From Hyphomicrobiales bacterium (GTDB lineage Bacteria > Pseudomonadota > Alphaproteobacteria > Rhizobiales > Rhizobiaceae): a stretch of 64,000 nucleotides of DNA. The notes under the pieces are model-generated. The model was not told the DNA's origin, ran no database searches, and saw nothing but the letters and a program-made list of their open reading frames with translations. This document shows positions 54,830-63,637 of the stretch, piece by piece. The translations under genes and the position numbers were made by a program. Numbering within the stretch: position 1 is the stretch's first letter; every line of letters starts with the position of its first letter. The DNA lies in NCBI GenBank assembly GCA_900466575.1, contig UBMP01000013.1:1-64000 (forward strand), given 5' to 3'.

Positions 54830-55576
54830 ATGTATGCCGATATCGTCGATCTCAGAGAATTCTATCTGTCGCCCGTCGGGCGGATGGCGGAGCAGTCGAT
54901 CACCATGGCGCTCTCGGCGATCTGGCAGGATGTGCCCGACGAGCGGTTGATGGGGCTGGGCTATGCGCTGCCGTATCTTGATCGTTTCAAGGCCGGCGCG
55001 GAACGCACCTTTGCCTTCATGCCGGCGGGGCAAGGCGCGGTAAATTGGCCGATTCCCGGCTTGTCTGCTGCTGCTCTGGTGTTCGACGAGGAATTGCCGC
55101 TGCCGGATGCCGCCATTGATCGCGTGCTCATGGTCCATTCGCTGGAATTTGCCGAAAGCCCGCGAGAAACACTGAAGGAGCTCTGGCGTGTGCTCGCCCC
55201 CGGCGGCCGCCTCGTCATCGTGGTGCCGAACCGGCGTGGGCTCTGGGCGCGGCTCGACAACACCCCGTTTGGTACGGGACGGCCCTATTCGCGCAGCCAG
55301 TTGATCGCGCTGCTGCGCGAGACGAATTTCACGCCAGGTGCGATGAGCGAGGCGCTGTTTTTCCCGCCGGCCGCCCGCCGCTCGCTGCTTGGAATGTGGC
55401 AGGGCATGGAAAAGGTGGGACGCAAACTCTGGCCCGCCTTCTCCGGCGTCGTCATCATCGAAGCGCATAAGCGGCTCTATCAGGGCCTGCCCGTCGCCGT
55501 CCGCGCATCGCGCCGCGTCTTCGTGCCGGTGCTGGCGCCGCAGGGCGTGCCGACAACGCGGGTAGCGGTGGATTGA
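54830..55576 (+). CDS. SAM-dependent methyltransferase
   Basis: 248 aa. The core is of the Methyltransf_11 type, with L-P-L-P-D-A-A-I-D-R-V-L-M-V-H-S-L-E-F (motif II region) and L-W-R-V-L-A-P-G-G-R-L-V-I-V-V-P-N (motif III). Motif I is weak: G-L-G-Y-A-L-P-Y occupies its place instead of G-x-G-x-G, as in several rhizobial homologues. The substrate is unknown. It is divergent from gloB. Confidence 0.85.
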   Translation: MYADIVDLREFYLSPVGRMAEQSITMALSAIWQDVPDERLMGLGYALPYLDRFKAGAERTFAFMPAGQGAVNWPIPGLSAAALVFDEELPLPDAAIDRVLMVHSLEFAESPRETLKELWRVLAPGGRLVIVVPNRRGLWARLDNTPFGTGRPYSRSQLIALLRETNFTPGAMSEALFFPPAARRSLLGMWQGMEKVGRKLWPAFSGVVIIEAHKRLYQGLPVAVRASRRVFVPVLAPQGVPTTRVAVD

Positions 55577-55714
55577 AGGCGCGATTTCTCCTTCTCCCAA
55601 AAGGGGAGGGGAGGCATGCGCTGATCCGTCCCAAATGCCGACCCTCGACAACGACGCCATTCCGCACTATTGCCTTGACCTTCCCAATTGAGGCCAAGTT
55701 CAGGGGCTTTTCGC
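55577..55714. other. Intergenic with short palindrome ahead of hisC
   Basis: 138 bp containing CTCC-caaaa-GGGGAG near 55595-55610, similar to the arms of the element at 31620-31800, so it may be a remnant of the same repeat family. Confidence 0.35.
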
Positions 55715-56821
55715 ATGACTACGACCGCATCCGCACCCGTTCCGCGTCCCGGCGTGATGGATATTTCGGCCTATGTGCCGGGCAAGGATGGGGCAGGCTT
55801 TGCCGGCCGTGTCTTCAAGCTGTCGTCCAATGAGACCCCTCTGGGGCCGAGCCCCGCTGCCATTGAGGCCTATCGTCATGCGGCGGACCATCTGGAGCTT
55901 TATCCGGACGGGCAGGCGACGGAACTGCGTGAGGCGATCGGCGCGGTGCATGGGCTGAACCCGGCCAATATCATCTGTGGTGCCGGCTCCGACGAGCTGC
56001 TGGGCCTCATTTGCCGCTGCTATCTCGGTGCTGGCGACGAGGCCATCATCACGGAACACGGCTTCCTCGTCTATCGCATCCAGATCATGGCGTCCGGTGC
56101 AACCCCGGTGACAGTCAAGGAAGACGACTGCCGGGTGAATGTCGACAATATCCTCGCAGCGGTGACGGAAAATACCAGGGCGGTCTTCATCGCCAATCCG
56201 GGCAACCCGACCGGCTCCTATATCCCCATGTCAGATATCCGCCGTCTGCATGCCGGCCTGCCGCCTCATGTTCTTCTGGTGCTGGACGCGGCCTATGCCG
56301 AATATGTTCGCCGCAACGACTACGAGACGGGTGTCGAGCTTGTTTCGGCCAATCGCAATGTCGTGATGTGCCGCACCTTCTCGAAGGCATATGGGCTCGC
56401 TGCGCTGCGCGTCGGCTGGCTCTACGGGCCGGCGGACATTCTGGCGGCGCTGAACCGTGTGCGTGGCCCGTTCAACATGACGGTGCCGGGTCTTGCGGCC
56501 GCTGCGGCTGCCGTGCGTGATCAGGCCTTTGTCGAAAAGGCGGTGGCGCATAATTCGCTCTGGCTGGAAAAGCTGACACATGCCTTCGAGGCGATCGGGC
56601 TGAAGGTGACACCTTCGGTCGCCAATTTCGTCCTCCTTCATTTCCCGGACACGCAAGGCAAGCGGGCGCCGGATGCGGATTCATTCCTCTCTGCGCGTGG
56701 TTACATCTTGCGCGGCGTCGCGGGTTACGGCCTGCCCAATGCGTTGCGCATGACGGTCGGAACCGAAGAGGCCAATCGCGGTGTCATCGAGGCGCTGGGC
56801 GAATTCATGAGGCAGGCATAA
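55715..56821 (+). CDS. hisC: Histidinol-phosphate/aromatic aminotransferase
   Basis: PLP-dependent class II aminotransferase, 368 aa. [11 protein letters not shown] near the N-terminus, [10 protein letters not shown] and the PLP-lysine motif [16 protein letters not shown] are diagnostic. AGGGG precedes ATG 55715. It is followed directly by tyrA, so a role in tyrosine/phenylalanine transamination besides histidine is likely. Confidence 0.93.
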   Translation: MTTTASAPVPRPGVMDISAYVPGKDGAGFAGRVFKLSSNETPLGPSPAAIEAYRHAADHLELYPDGQATELREAIGAVHGLNPANIICGAGSDELLGLICRCYLGAGDEAIITEHGFLVYRIQIMASGATPVTVKEDDCRVNVDNILAAVTENTRAVFIANPGNPTGSYIPMSDIRRLHAGLPPHVLLVLDAAYAEYVRRNDYETGVELVSANRNVVMCRTFSKAYGLAALRVGWLYGPADILAALNRVRGPFNMTVPGLAAAAAAVRDQAFVEKAVAHNSLWLEKLTHAFEAIGLKVTPSVANFVLLHFPDTQGKRAPDADSFLSARGYILRGVAGYGLPNALRMTVGTEEANRGVIEALGEFMRQA

Positions 56822-56822
56822 C

Positions 56823-57761
56823 GTGACGAAGATCTACGAAAACATTGCCCTGATCGGCATCGGCCTGATCGGTTCGTCGATTGCGCGGGACATCAAGGCG
56901 CATGGGTTGGCGACCAAGGTCACAATCTCCTCGCGCAGCGCCGCGACACTCAAGCGGGCGGAAGAGCTGGAACTTGGCGACGCTTATGTCGCGGATGCGG
57001 CGGAGGCCGTGCGCGATGCCGATCTCGTCATCGTTTCGGTGCCGGTCGGCGCGTCCGGCGCGGTGGCCGAGCATATTGCGGGCTCGCTGAAGCCCGGCGC
57101 GACGGTCACGGATGTGGGCTCCACCAAGGCGTCCGTCATTGCCCAGATGCAGCCGCATATGCCGGAATATGTCCATTTCATTCCCGGCCATCCGCTAGCC
57201 GGCACCGAGCATTCCGGTCCGGATGCAGGGTTTGCGGGACTGTTTGTCGGCCGCTGGTGTATCCTGACGCCAGTTCCGGGCACGGACGCCGGCGCTATCG
57301 CCAGACTTCGCGACTTCTGGAATGCGCTCGGGTCCAAGGTCGAGGAAATGGATCCCGTGCATCACGACAAGGTGCTCGCCATCGTGTCGCATCTACCGCA
57401 TATCATTGCCTACAATATCGTCGGGACAGCGGACGATCTGGAGACGGTGACGGAATCGGAAGTCATCAAATATTCGGCCTCCGGCTTCCGCGACTTCACG
57501 CGTCTGGCCGCTTCCGACCCGACGATGTGGCGGGATGTTTGCCTGCACAACAAGGATGCGATCCTGGAAATGCTGGCGCGGTTTTCCGAAGACCTCGCCT
57601 ACCTCCAGCGGGCGATCCGCTGGGGCGATGGCGATAAGCTTTTCGATCTCTTCACCCGCACGCGCGCTATCCGCCGCTCAATCATCGAGGCGGGCCAGGA
57701 TACGGCCGCGCCGAACTTCGGCCGCAACGGCGCATCTGCGGAGCTCAAAGCGGGGGAATAG
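56823..57761 (+). CDS. tyrA: Prephenate/arogenate dehydrogenase
   Basis: 312 aa, NAD(P)-dependent oxidative decarboxylation toward tyrosine. The Rossmann motif I-G-I-G-L-I-G-S-S-I-A is at the N-terminus, then D-V-G-S-T-K, P-G-H-P-L-A-G-T-E-H-S-G (substrate site) and V-S-H-L-P-H. Start GTG 56823 is 1 bp after the hisC stop. No ACT domain is seen. Its 3' end overlaps the convergent DUF2125 gene by 17 bp. Confidence 0.94.
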   Translation: MTKIYENIALIGIGLIGSSIARDIKAHGLATKVTISSRSAATLKRAEELELGDAYVADAAEAVRDADLVIVSVPVGASGAVAEHIAGSLKPGATVTDVGSTKASVIAQMQPHMPEYVHFIPGHPLAGTEHSGPDAGFAGLFVGRWCILTPVPGTDAGAIARLRDFWNALGSKVEEMDPVHHDKVLAIVSHLPHIIAYNIVGTADDLETVTESEVIKYSASGFRDFTRLAASDPTMWRDVCLHNKDAILEMLARFSEDLAYLQRAIRWGDGDKLFDLFTRTRAIRRSIIEAGQDTAAPNFGRNGASAELKAGE

Positions 57762-58743
57762 AGCCGAGCGGGATGATGCCGAGCGAGACGCGCCCGTCGC
57801 GTATGTTCAGCGTCACCTGGCCGGTCTTTCCGTCGGCGGACAGGCTTTTCAGCAGGATCGAAGCCGTATCGATGAGGGTGATCGCCTGCGGGAAGCTCTT
57901 GCTGAGCGTTGCCTGCAGGGCCGCATAGTTCTGGACGTCGATCGTCAGGTCGCCGGATAGCAGGCCGTTTTCCGCGATCCGGAACGGGCCTGAAAAGGCG
58001 AGCGTTCCGTTATTGCCGAAATCGATGGCGAGACGCTTGATATCCCCCTGCATGGCTTCGCCGGGAACGATGGGCCCGCCCGAGAGAACATTTCCGCGCC
58101 CGTCCAGCGTCGCTTCGAGGCTGGTGGAAAATGCCGGCAGGTTGACCGGGATGATCCCGGTTTCGAGCTTCGAGCCTTCCGAGCGCGACGCGATGTCGAG
58201 GTCCGGGCCGTTCTGGCGAACATGAAATTCCGCTCGGTCACTGGTGATCTTCAAGGGGGCGGGCGTTGCAGGCAGCGTGAGCGTGCTGTCGATCTTTCCG
58301 ATGAAGACCGAACCGTAGGTGATGCCGGTGAGATCGCCACCGATATCGCTATCGAGGCTCTGCCAGTTGGTGTCCGTGGTCAGGCCATTCGGGAATTTCG
58401 CCTTGACCGGGCTCTGAATGTTGAACGTGGCATGCAGCGGATTATGCACGAAGGTCGTGGTGCGCACCGAGCCGGTGCTCAGATCCAGCCCGCTGACCGG
58501 GTCGATGAATTTGGCGGTGTCGCAGACCGCTGACACACGCGTTGGCAGACCGCTGAAGTCGAGCCTGGCGCAATCCTCCGAAGCCCCCGTGCCGGGCGGC
58601 GCGACGACTGCATTCAGATAGACCTTGGCCTGATGCGCGGCGACATAGAGGGCTGCGCCATAGAGGATAACGACAAGCAGGAGCAGTTTGGCCCACCAGG
58701 GAAAAAGGCGGCGGCGATTGACGGGCTCGCTGTAAGTCGGCAT
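57745..58743 (-). CDS. DUF2125-type protein, membrane-anchored
   Basis: 332 aa. One N-terminal membrane helix (W-A-K-L-L-L-L-V-V-I-L-Y-G-A-A-L-Y-V-A-A) anchors a large periplasmic beta-rich domain with repeated strands (L-D-F-S-G-L-P-T-R and A-T-F-N-I-Q-S-P-V-K-A). It matches the DUF2125 pattern. ATG 58743 gives a plausible signal-anchor. Function is unknown. Confidence 0.82.
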   Translation of the reverse strand: MPTYSEPVNRRRLFPWWAKLLLLVVILYGAALYVAAHQAKVYLNAVVAPPGTGASEDCARLDFSGLPTRVSAVCDTAKFIDPVSGLDLSTGSVRTTTFVHNPLHATFNIQSPVKAKFPNGLTTDTNWQSLDSDIGGDLTGITYGSVFIGKIDSTLTLPATPAPLKITSDRAEFHVRQNGPDLDIASRSEGSKLETGIIPVNLPAFSTSLEATLDGRGNVLSGGPIVPGEAMQGDIKRLAIDFGNNGTLAFSGPFRIAENGLLSGDLTIDVQNYAALQATLSKSFPQAITLIDTASILLKSLSADGKTGQVTLNIRDGRVSLGIIPLGSIPPL

Positions 58744-58821
58744 GGAACACTCCGTGTTGATCATCGAACAGGCGTGGAAGAAAATCGCTCGGGGCGATTT
58801 CGGTTCCGCTCCTTGTTTTAC

Positions 58822-58865
58822 GCAATTCCGGACGCAAAACCGCGAAGCACTTTTGCTGGAATTGC
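58822..58865 (-). repeat. 44-bp covarying stem-loop element, copy 2
   Basis: Minus-strand outer arms GCAATTCC (58858-58865) and GGAATTGC (58822-58829); inner arms GCAAAA (58851-58856) and TTTTGC (58834-58839). Same length and loop layout as the element at 46975-47018, inverted, with paired substitutions. It lies between DUF2125 and the ChaC-like gene. Confidence 0.75.
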
Positions 58866-58883
58866 TCCATTGTGGTTCGCGAT

Positions 58884-59426
58884 ATGGAAGATTTTTGGGT
58901 CTTTGGCTACGGCTCGCTGATGTGGAAGCCGGGCTTTCCTTTCGAGGAGCGGGAAATCGCCCGCGCCTATGGCTATCGGCGCTCGCTCTGCATCCGCTCC
59001 TGGGTGCATCGCGGCACGCGCGAGCGGCCGGGTCTGGTGCTGGGCCTTGACCGGGGCGGCAGCTGCAAGGGCGTGGCCTTCCGGGTCTCAGAGGCAGAGC
59101 GCGAGGGTGTGATTGCCTATCTGCGTGAGCGCGAACTCGTCACCAATGTCTATCTGGAGCGCTTCGCGCTGGCGCGCCTAACCGACGGACGCTGGGTCAG
59201 AACGCTGATCTATGTGGCCGATCCGCGGCACGAACAGTTCGAGCGTCCCTCAAGTCCCGAAGCTGCAGCCGATATCGTGGCGACTGCCATTGGCGCATCC
59301 GGCGACAATCTCGACTATGTCCGCAACACGGTCACGCATATGCGCGAACTCGGCATCCGTGATCACTGGCTAGAGAGCGTGTTGCTCCACGCCGAGGCAG
59401 CCAATCCGGCCATCACTGGCCCTTAA
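58884..59426 (+). CDS. ChaC-like gamma-glutamylcyclotransferase
   Basis: 180 aa. It begins M-E-D-F-W-V-F-G-Y-G-S-L-M-W-K-P-G-F, the substrate-binding motif of ChaC proteins that cleave glutathione to 5-oxoproline and Cys-Gly. The catalytic Glu lies in L-R-E-R-E-L. ATG 58884 is used; GTG 58872 is possible. It overlaps the convergent plsC by 14 bp. Confidence 0.9.
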   Translation: MEDFWVFGYGSLMWKPGFPFEEREIARAYGYRRSLCIRSWVHRGTRERPGLVLGLDRGGSCKGVAFRVSEAEREGVIAYLRERELVTNVYLERFALARLTDGRWVRTLIYVADPRHEQFERPSSPEAAADIVATAIGASGDNLDYVRNTVTHMRELGIRDHWLESVLLHAEAANPAITGP

Positions 59427-60195
59427 GTTCGGCGAGCCGCCTCTTCACCGTCTGCGGCAGGATCAGGTGCGGATTGGCCGCGACCGTGTCGAGCAGGCAT
59501 TGGTCGCTTGCCGCCTCCATCGTCTTTACCAGATGCTCGAAGAATGCCTTCTCCTCCATGCCGGGCTGGATGGGCGGTAAAATGCGCGCCTTGATGACGC
59601 CGCCCTGGCGCAGCACGGATCGGCGGGGCCAGAATATCCCGGCCTGATGAACAACCGGCACGACCGGCATCTTCAGATCGCGATAGAGGCGGGCGATGCC
59701 GTATTTGTAAACGGGCTCCGCAGCCGGCGGCCGGCGCGTGCCTTCCGGGTAGATGATGAGCTGGCGGCCGGTCTTCATCTCATCGAGCGTCCGGGTCATG
59801 ACTTCGGCCATGGCCTTGCCACGTGCGGCGCGGTTGATGCCAATCATGCGCTGCTTGGCGACATACCAGCCGAAGACGGGGATCCAGAGAAGCTCGCGTT
59901 TCAGGATGTAAAGCGGATCTTCGATATGTGGCAGGAAGGCGAATGTGTCCCAGAAGGTCTGGTGCTTCGGCGCGAAAATATAGGCACCCTTGGGCAGGTT
60001 CTCCAGCCCCTCGATCTCGACGCGCGTCCCGACGATCACCTTCATCAGCCAGAGGTTCGAGCGTGCCCAGAACTTCGGGACGAAGTAGGCCTTCTTGCGC
60101 GGCAGGATGAAGTAGATCGGCGTGAAAATGATCATCTCGGTGATGAACATCATGTAAAACAGCACGTTGAAAATCACTGACCGGATGAGGACCAT
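59413..60195 (-). CDS. plsC: 1-acyl-sn-glycerol-3-phosphate acyltransferase
   Basis: 260-aa membrane-associated acyltransferase in phosphatidic-acid synthesis. An N-terminal hydrophobic segment (V-L-F-Y-M-M-F-I-T-E-M-I-I-F) is followed by the catalytic block K-H-Q-T-F-W-D-T (H-x4-D) and the substrate motif Y-P-E-G-T-R. ATG 60195 is chosen for the membrane-anchor start. It is in the same orientation as the YdcF-like and ftsXE genes upstream. Confidence 0.92.
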   Translation of the reverse strand: MVLIRSVIFNVLFYMMFITEMIIFTPIYFILPRKKAYFVPKFWARSNLWLMKVIVGTRVEIEGLENLPKGAYIFAPKHQTFWDTFAFLPHIEDPLYILKRELLWIPVFGWYVAKQRMIGINRAARGKAMAEVMTRTLDEMKTGRQLIIYPEGTRRPPAAEPVYKYGIARLYRDLKMPVVPVVHQAGIFWPRRSVLRQGGVIKARILPPIQPGMEEKAFFEHLVKTMEAASDQCLLDTVAANPHLILPQTVKRRLAELKGQ

Positions 60196-60341
60196 TCTTG
60201 TCTTCCGCTTCCACACATGTCCCGCCCGCCCAAGGGACGGATGCCGCGGCAAGAGCTACACGAAAACCATTCTGTACAAAAGCAAGGAAAACACTTTTGT
60301 TGGTAACGGATTCGAGTTCAAAACGGTCGGCCGCTGTGACC

Positions 60342-61031
60342 CTAACGCTCGCCTTTCCCGCTGCGCAGGCTTGAGGTATCGGGCGTGAAGAGATGGGCCC
60401 GGATCGTAGCGCCGACAAGCTTCACGTATTCCGAGATCATCGCCTTTACGACCTCGGGCATCGCCATCCAGTTTTCCGACTTCAGATCCGTGTAGACGAT
60501 CGGGTAGCCGACATATTGCGTTTCGGGATCGATGCGGTGCAGTTCGAGAAGGCTGCGCGGCATGTGGTAGTTGCTGGTGACGACGAGGACGCGGCGATAG
60601 CTGTGCGCGCGTACCCATTTCGCGGTTTCAAGCGCATTGCCGACCGTGTCGATCGCATCGTAGCCGAGATCGACGCAGCAGACGAACAGGCTTTGCGGCG
60701 CTCGGGTCATTTCGCGGATGCGGGCCGCCGAGGTATCCGGATGCACGCCCGAAATCAGCAGGCGCTGGCCGGTGCCCGTCTCCAGAAGATTGACCGCCTG
60801 GTCGATGCGCTGGGTGCCGCCGGTCAGCACAACCACGGCGTCGGCTTTCGGCTTTTCGGGCGGCGTGAGGCCTGCCACGGTATCGGCAAAGCGCAGGAAT
60901 CCGCCGAATAGCAGGCCGACGAGGATGAGAACGACATAGCTCAGGCGGCGCAGGAAGACGCGGTGGACCGGACGCGTGGGTTGCCACGCGCCTCGACCGT
61001 CCCGAGATGTCCGTACGTTCGCATGGGCCAT
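60342..61031 (-). CDS. YdcF-family (DUF218) protein
   Basis: 229 aa. An N-terminal membrane helix (Y-V-V-L-I-L-V-G-L-L-F-G-G-F) precedes a DUF218 domain with A-D-A-V-V-V-L-T-G-G-T-Q-R-I, the acidic-turn segment and V-V-T-S-N-Y-H-M-P-R-S. YdcF/SanA/ElyC-like proteins act in envelope biogenesis. GTG 61046 is an alternative start. It lies 44 bp after ftsX. Confidence 0.9.
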   Translation of the reverse strand: MAHANVRTSRDGRGAWQPTRPVHRVFLRRLSYVVLILVGLLFGGFLRFADTVAGLTPPEKPKADAVVVLTGGTQRIDQAVNLLETGTGQRLLISGVHPDTSAARIREMTRAPQSLFVCCVDLGYDAIDTVGNALETAKWVRAHSYRRVLVVTSNYHMPRSLLELHRIDPETQYVGYPIVYTDLKSENWMAMPEVVKAMISEYVKLVGATIRAHLFTPDTSSLRSGKGER

Positions 61032-61074
61032 GACTACTTCATACACTCAGATTGCGGCTGGCGGGTGATTGCTG

Positions 61075-62076
61075 TCATGTGTTCAAACCGTCGCTGCGGG
61101 CGGGATCGGAGCGAATCTGGTCGATCTCATAGATGGTCCGCATAACCGTGAGTCGTGCCGTCAATGTCGTCAGACCGGCAATCAGGATCATGGTCATCGC
61201 GATCCCGACATAGCCGAGCCAGCCGACCGAAAACGTGCCGAACAGCGCGGTCGCCTGGTCGCTGGCGGGCGTCGCCAGGGAGCGGGACTGCCACCATGAC
61301 GCGATCATGAAGAAGAGCGCGGCGAGTGCGCTGCCTGCGCCCGACCCCTTGAGGCTGATGATAAGGAAGTGCTTCTGGAACTCGTTGGCGACGAAGGAGG
61401 CTTCCGCGCCGACGAAATGCAGAACCTCGACGATGTGCCGGTTCCCGGAAAGCGCACCGCGCGTGGCGAAGATGACGGTCAGAACCATGGCGGAAAAGAC
61501 GAGGATCAGCACACCGGTGCCGATGGCGACCGTGGTGCGGGCCATGGAAACCAGCCGGTTGACCCAGGTGCGGTGATCGTCGAGCGAGGCCTGTGGAATT
61601 TTCTTGGACAGCGCGTCGCGCATGGCGGCGAAATCCGGCGGGGCGCTTTCGTCGATCGTGACGATGACGAGGCGGGGAACGGGAAGTTCATCGATGTCAA
61701 GGTTCGCGCCGAGCCACGGTTCGAGCAGGCGCGACGTGGCCTGCTTGTCCATGATTGTCGCACTTGTTACGCCGACGAACGAGGAGGCGATGTTGCGCGC
61801 ATCATTCAGAGCCTTGTCCATGTCGAGGCCATCGTCCGGCTTAATCTGGATGGTGATCTCGCGCGAGATCTGGCTCTGCCAGCTCGCCGCCGTGGCGCGC
61901 ACCATGCTGACCCCGCCGAGCGTCAGGCAAGCAAGAAAGGACATGATGGCGATGACGGCCAGCAGTGCGCTGCCCTGCACGTTGGCCGACGGCACGATCG
62001 GCCCGTGCGGACGCGTCTGGACGTCGTTCGGTCTTTTCCGCTGCGGCTGCGCTGGTTTCTTCTCGGCGACGCTCAT
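61075..62076 (-). CDS. ftsX: Cell division protein FtsX
   Basis: 333-aa permease-like partner of FtsE that links the divisome to peptidoglycan hydrolases. A cytoplasmic Lys/Arg-rich N-terminus is followed by TM1 (A-V-I-A-I-M-S-F-L-A-C-L), a periplasmic loop (S-R-E-I-T-I-Q-I-K-P), and three C-terminal helices with the A-E-A-S-F-V-A-N-E-F-Q-K segment. The start overlaps the ftsE stop (ATGA at 62073-62076). Confidence 0.92.
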   Translation of the reverse strand: MSVAEKKPAQPQRKRPNDVQTRPHGPIVPSANVQGSALLAVIAIMSFLACLTLGGVSMVRATAASWQSQISREITIQIKPDDGLDMDKALNDARNIASSFVGVTSATIMDKQATSRLLEPWLGANLDIDELPVPRLVIVTIDESAPPDFAAMRDALSKKIPQASLDDHRTWVNRLVSMARTTVAIGTGVLILVFSAMVLTVIFATRGALSGNRHIVEVLHFVGAEASFVANEFQKHFLIISLKGSGAGSALAALFFMIASWWQSRSLATPASDQATALFGTFSVGWLGYVGIAMTMILIAGLTTLTARLTVMRTIYEIDQIRSDPARSDGLNT

Positions 62077-62732
62077 GAGAAGATTTCCAATCGGCCTTCG
62101 GAGAGAATCATTCTGCGCGCATCGACCTGGTCCATCAGCGCGAAATCATGTGTGGCGATGAGCACGGCGGTGCCTTGCCGGTTCAGCTCTCGGAAAAGAC
62201 CGAGCAGGCGGCGGGCCATCGGCGGATCGACATTGCCCGTCGGCTCGTCGGCCAGCAGGATTTCCGGCCGGTCCATAAGCGCACGGGCGATGGCTGCACG
62301 CTGCTTCTCGCCGCCCGACAGGACCGGCGGCAGGACGTTGATGCGTTGGCCGAGACCCACCCACTTCAGAAGTTCGATGACGTCGTTGCGATAGGTATGC
62401 TCCTCCTTGCCGCGAACGCGCAGTGGCAGGGACACATTCTCGTAGGTCGTGAGATGGTCGAGCAACTGGAAATCCTGGAAAACGATGCCGATGCGTCGGC
62501 GCAGCATGGGCAGGTCTTCGCGGGGGATTGCGGCAATGTCGCGGTCGAACATGCGAATGAGGCCGCGTGTCGGCTTGAGCGACAGGAACAGCAGCTTCAG
62601 CAATGTTGTCTTGCCGGCGCCTGACGGGCCGGTCAGAAACTGGAAGGAGCTGGCCGGGATATCAAAGGTGATGTCCCGGAGGATTTCCGGCCCCAAACCA
62701 TAGCGCAATCCGACATTTTCGAAATGTATCAC
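62073..62732 (-). CDS. ftsE: Cell division ATP-binding protein FtsE
   Basis: 219-aa ABC ATPase. Walker A G-P-S-G-A-G-K-T-T, Q-loop F-Q-D-F-Q-L-L, signature L-S-G-G-E-K-Q-R and Walker B L-L-A-D-E-P-T-G-N-V-D are all intact; T-H-D is the switch His. It starts at GTG 62732 and is translationally coupled to ftsX. Confidence 0.96.
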   Translation of the reverse strand: MIHFENVGLRYGLGPEILRDITFDIPASSFQFLTGPSGAGKTTLLKLLFLSLKPTRGLIRMFDRDIAAIPREDLPMLRRRIGIVFQDFQLLDHLTTYENVSLPLRVRGKEEHTYRNDVIELLKWVGLGQRINVLPPVLSGGEKQRAAIARALMDRPEILLADEPTGNVDPPMARRLLGLFRELNRQGTAVLIATHDFALMDQVDARRMILSEGRLEIFS

Positions 62733-62922
62733 GGCTGATTGCGGTTCCTGATCGACGTTTCCAGAGGGCGCGCCGCATGGATGTTTTCAGATCGGCGCAG
62801 AGCGCCGGCCCACCCGATTTTGCGAAGCATTAACCATTATCGTTTACGTCTCATAGGGATTCGTTTCAATGCCCGAGCCCGCTTGTCCAACACTGCGGTC
62901 CACGGGCGGGGAGGTTTTGCTC

Positions 62923-63585
62923 ATGGCCCCGTACCAGTCCGACAACAGTGCGCGCGTCGCCTATGATGTTATCCCGCCGGAGCGGTCGCTGCAGCGGACG
63001 GGCCTGAGGGCAGCGGCCGCACGCGATATCGAGGATGCCGAGTTCGAGGTGGTGTCCACCTCGCCAAAGGCGCGGGCGCATGCGACGATCAACGACAACA
63101 TCCGCCATTCCTACCAAAGACGGGCGCAGACGAGCGCACGGGAGAATTTCGGCCTGGGCGCCGCCGCAGCGCGCTCCGGGGCGGAAGTTTCGCGCTCAAG
63201 GCTGCCTCAATACGGTCTTGCCGGTCTGGGCGCCGCGTTCCTGCTGACACTCGGTGTCGCCGCTTTCTTCAACCTCGGCGCATTTGCCGCAGCGGATGGC
63301 GGTGGCCTGGTGATCACGGATATCCACCAATCGCCGATCGATTCGAATGGCCTTCGTGTCATGGAGCTTTCCGGCAATGTCGAGAACCGCTCGCGCGAGG
63401 CACAGCCGCTGCCGGCGCTGATCGCGCGGATGAAGTCGGATACGGGCGCCATCAATCAGTCGGCGATCAGCCTAGGTGACGGCCTGCTGGCTGCCGGCGA
63501 AACGGCGCGATTCACGCTTCGCATTCCCTCTCCCGGTGGAAAACGTCAGGAAGTCTCGATCTCCTTCGCGCCAAAGGGTGTCTGA
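62923..63585 (+). CDS. Hypothetical membrane protein next to ftsE
   Basis: 220 aa. An N-terminal ~110-residue Ala/Arg/Ser-rich, probably disordered segment is followed by one membrane helix (Y-G-L-A-G-L-G-A-A-F-L-L-T-L-G-V-A) and a C-terminal beta-sandwich-like domain (L-R-V-M-E-L-S-G-N-V-E-N and the R-F-T-L-R-I-P-S-P-G-G segment), which resembles the DUF3426-type tail of zinc-ribbon proteins found at this locus in relatives. No zinc ribbon is seen here. GGGGAGG selects ATG 62923. Confidence 0.72.
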   Translation: MAPYQSDNSARVAYDVIPPERSLQRTGLRAAAARDIEDAEFEVVSTSPKARAHATINDNIRHSYQRRAQTSARENFGLGAAAARSGAEVSRSRLPQYGLAGLGAAFLLTLGVAAFFNLGAFAAADGGGLVITDIHQSPIDSNGLRVMELSGNVENRSREAQPLPALIARMKSDTGAINQSAISLGDGLLAAGETARFTLRIPSPGGKRQEVSISFAPKGV

Positions 63586-63637
63586 AGCCACTGGCTCATG
63601 CTAGGCATGGGGACGTTTCATTCCCCGGAGCCCTTTT

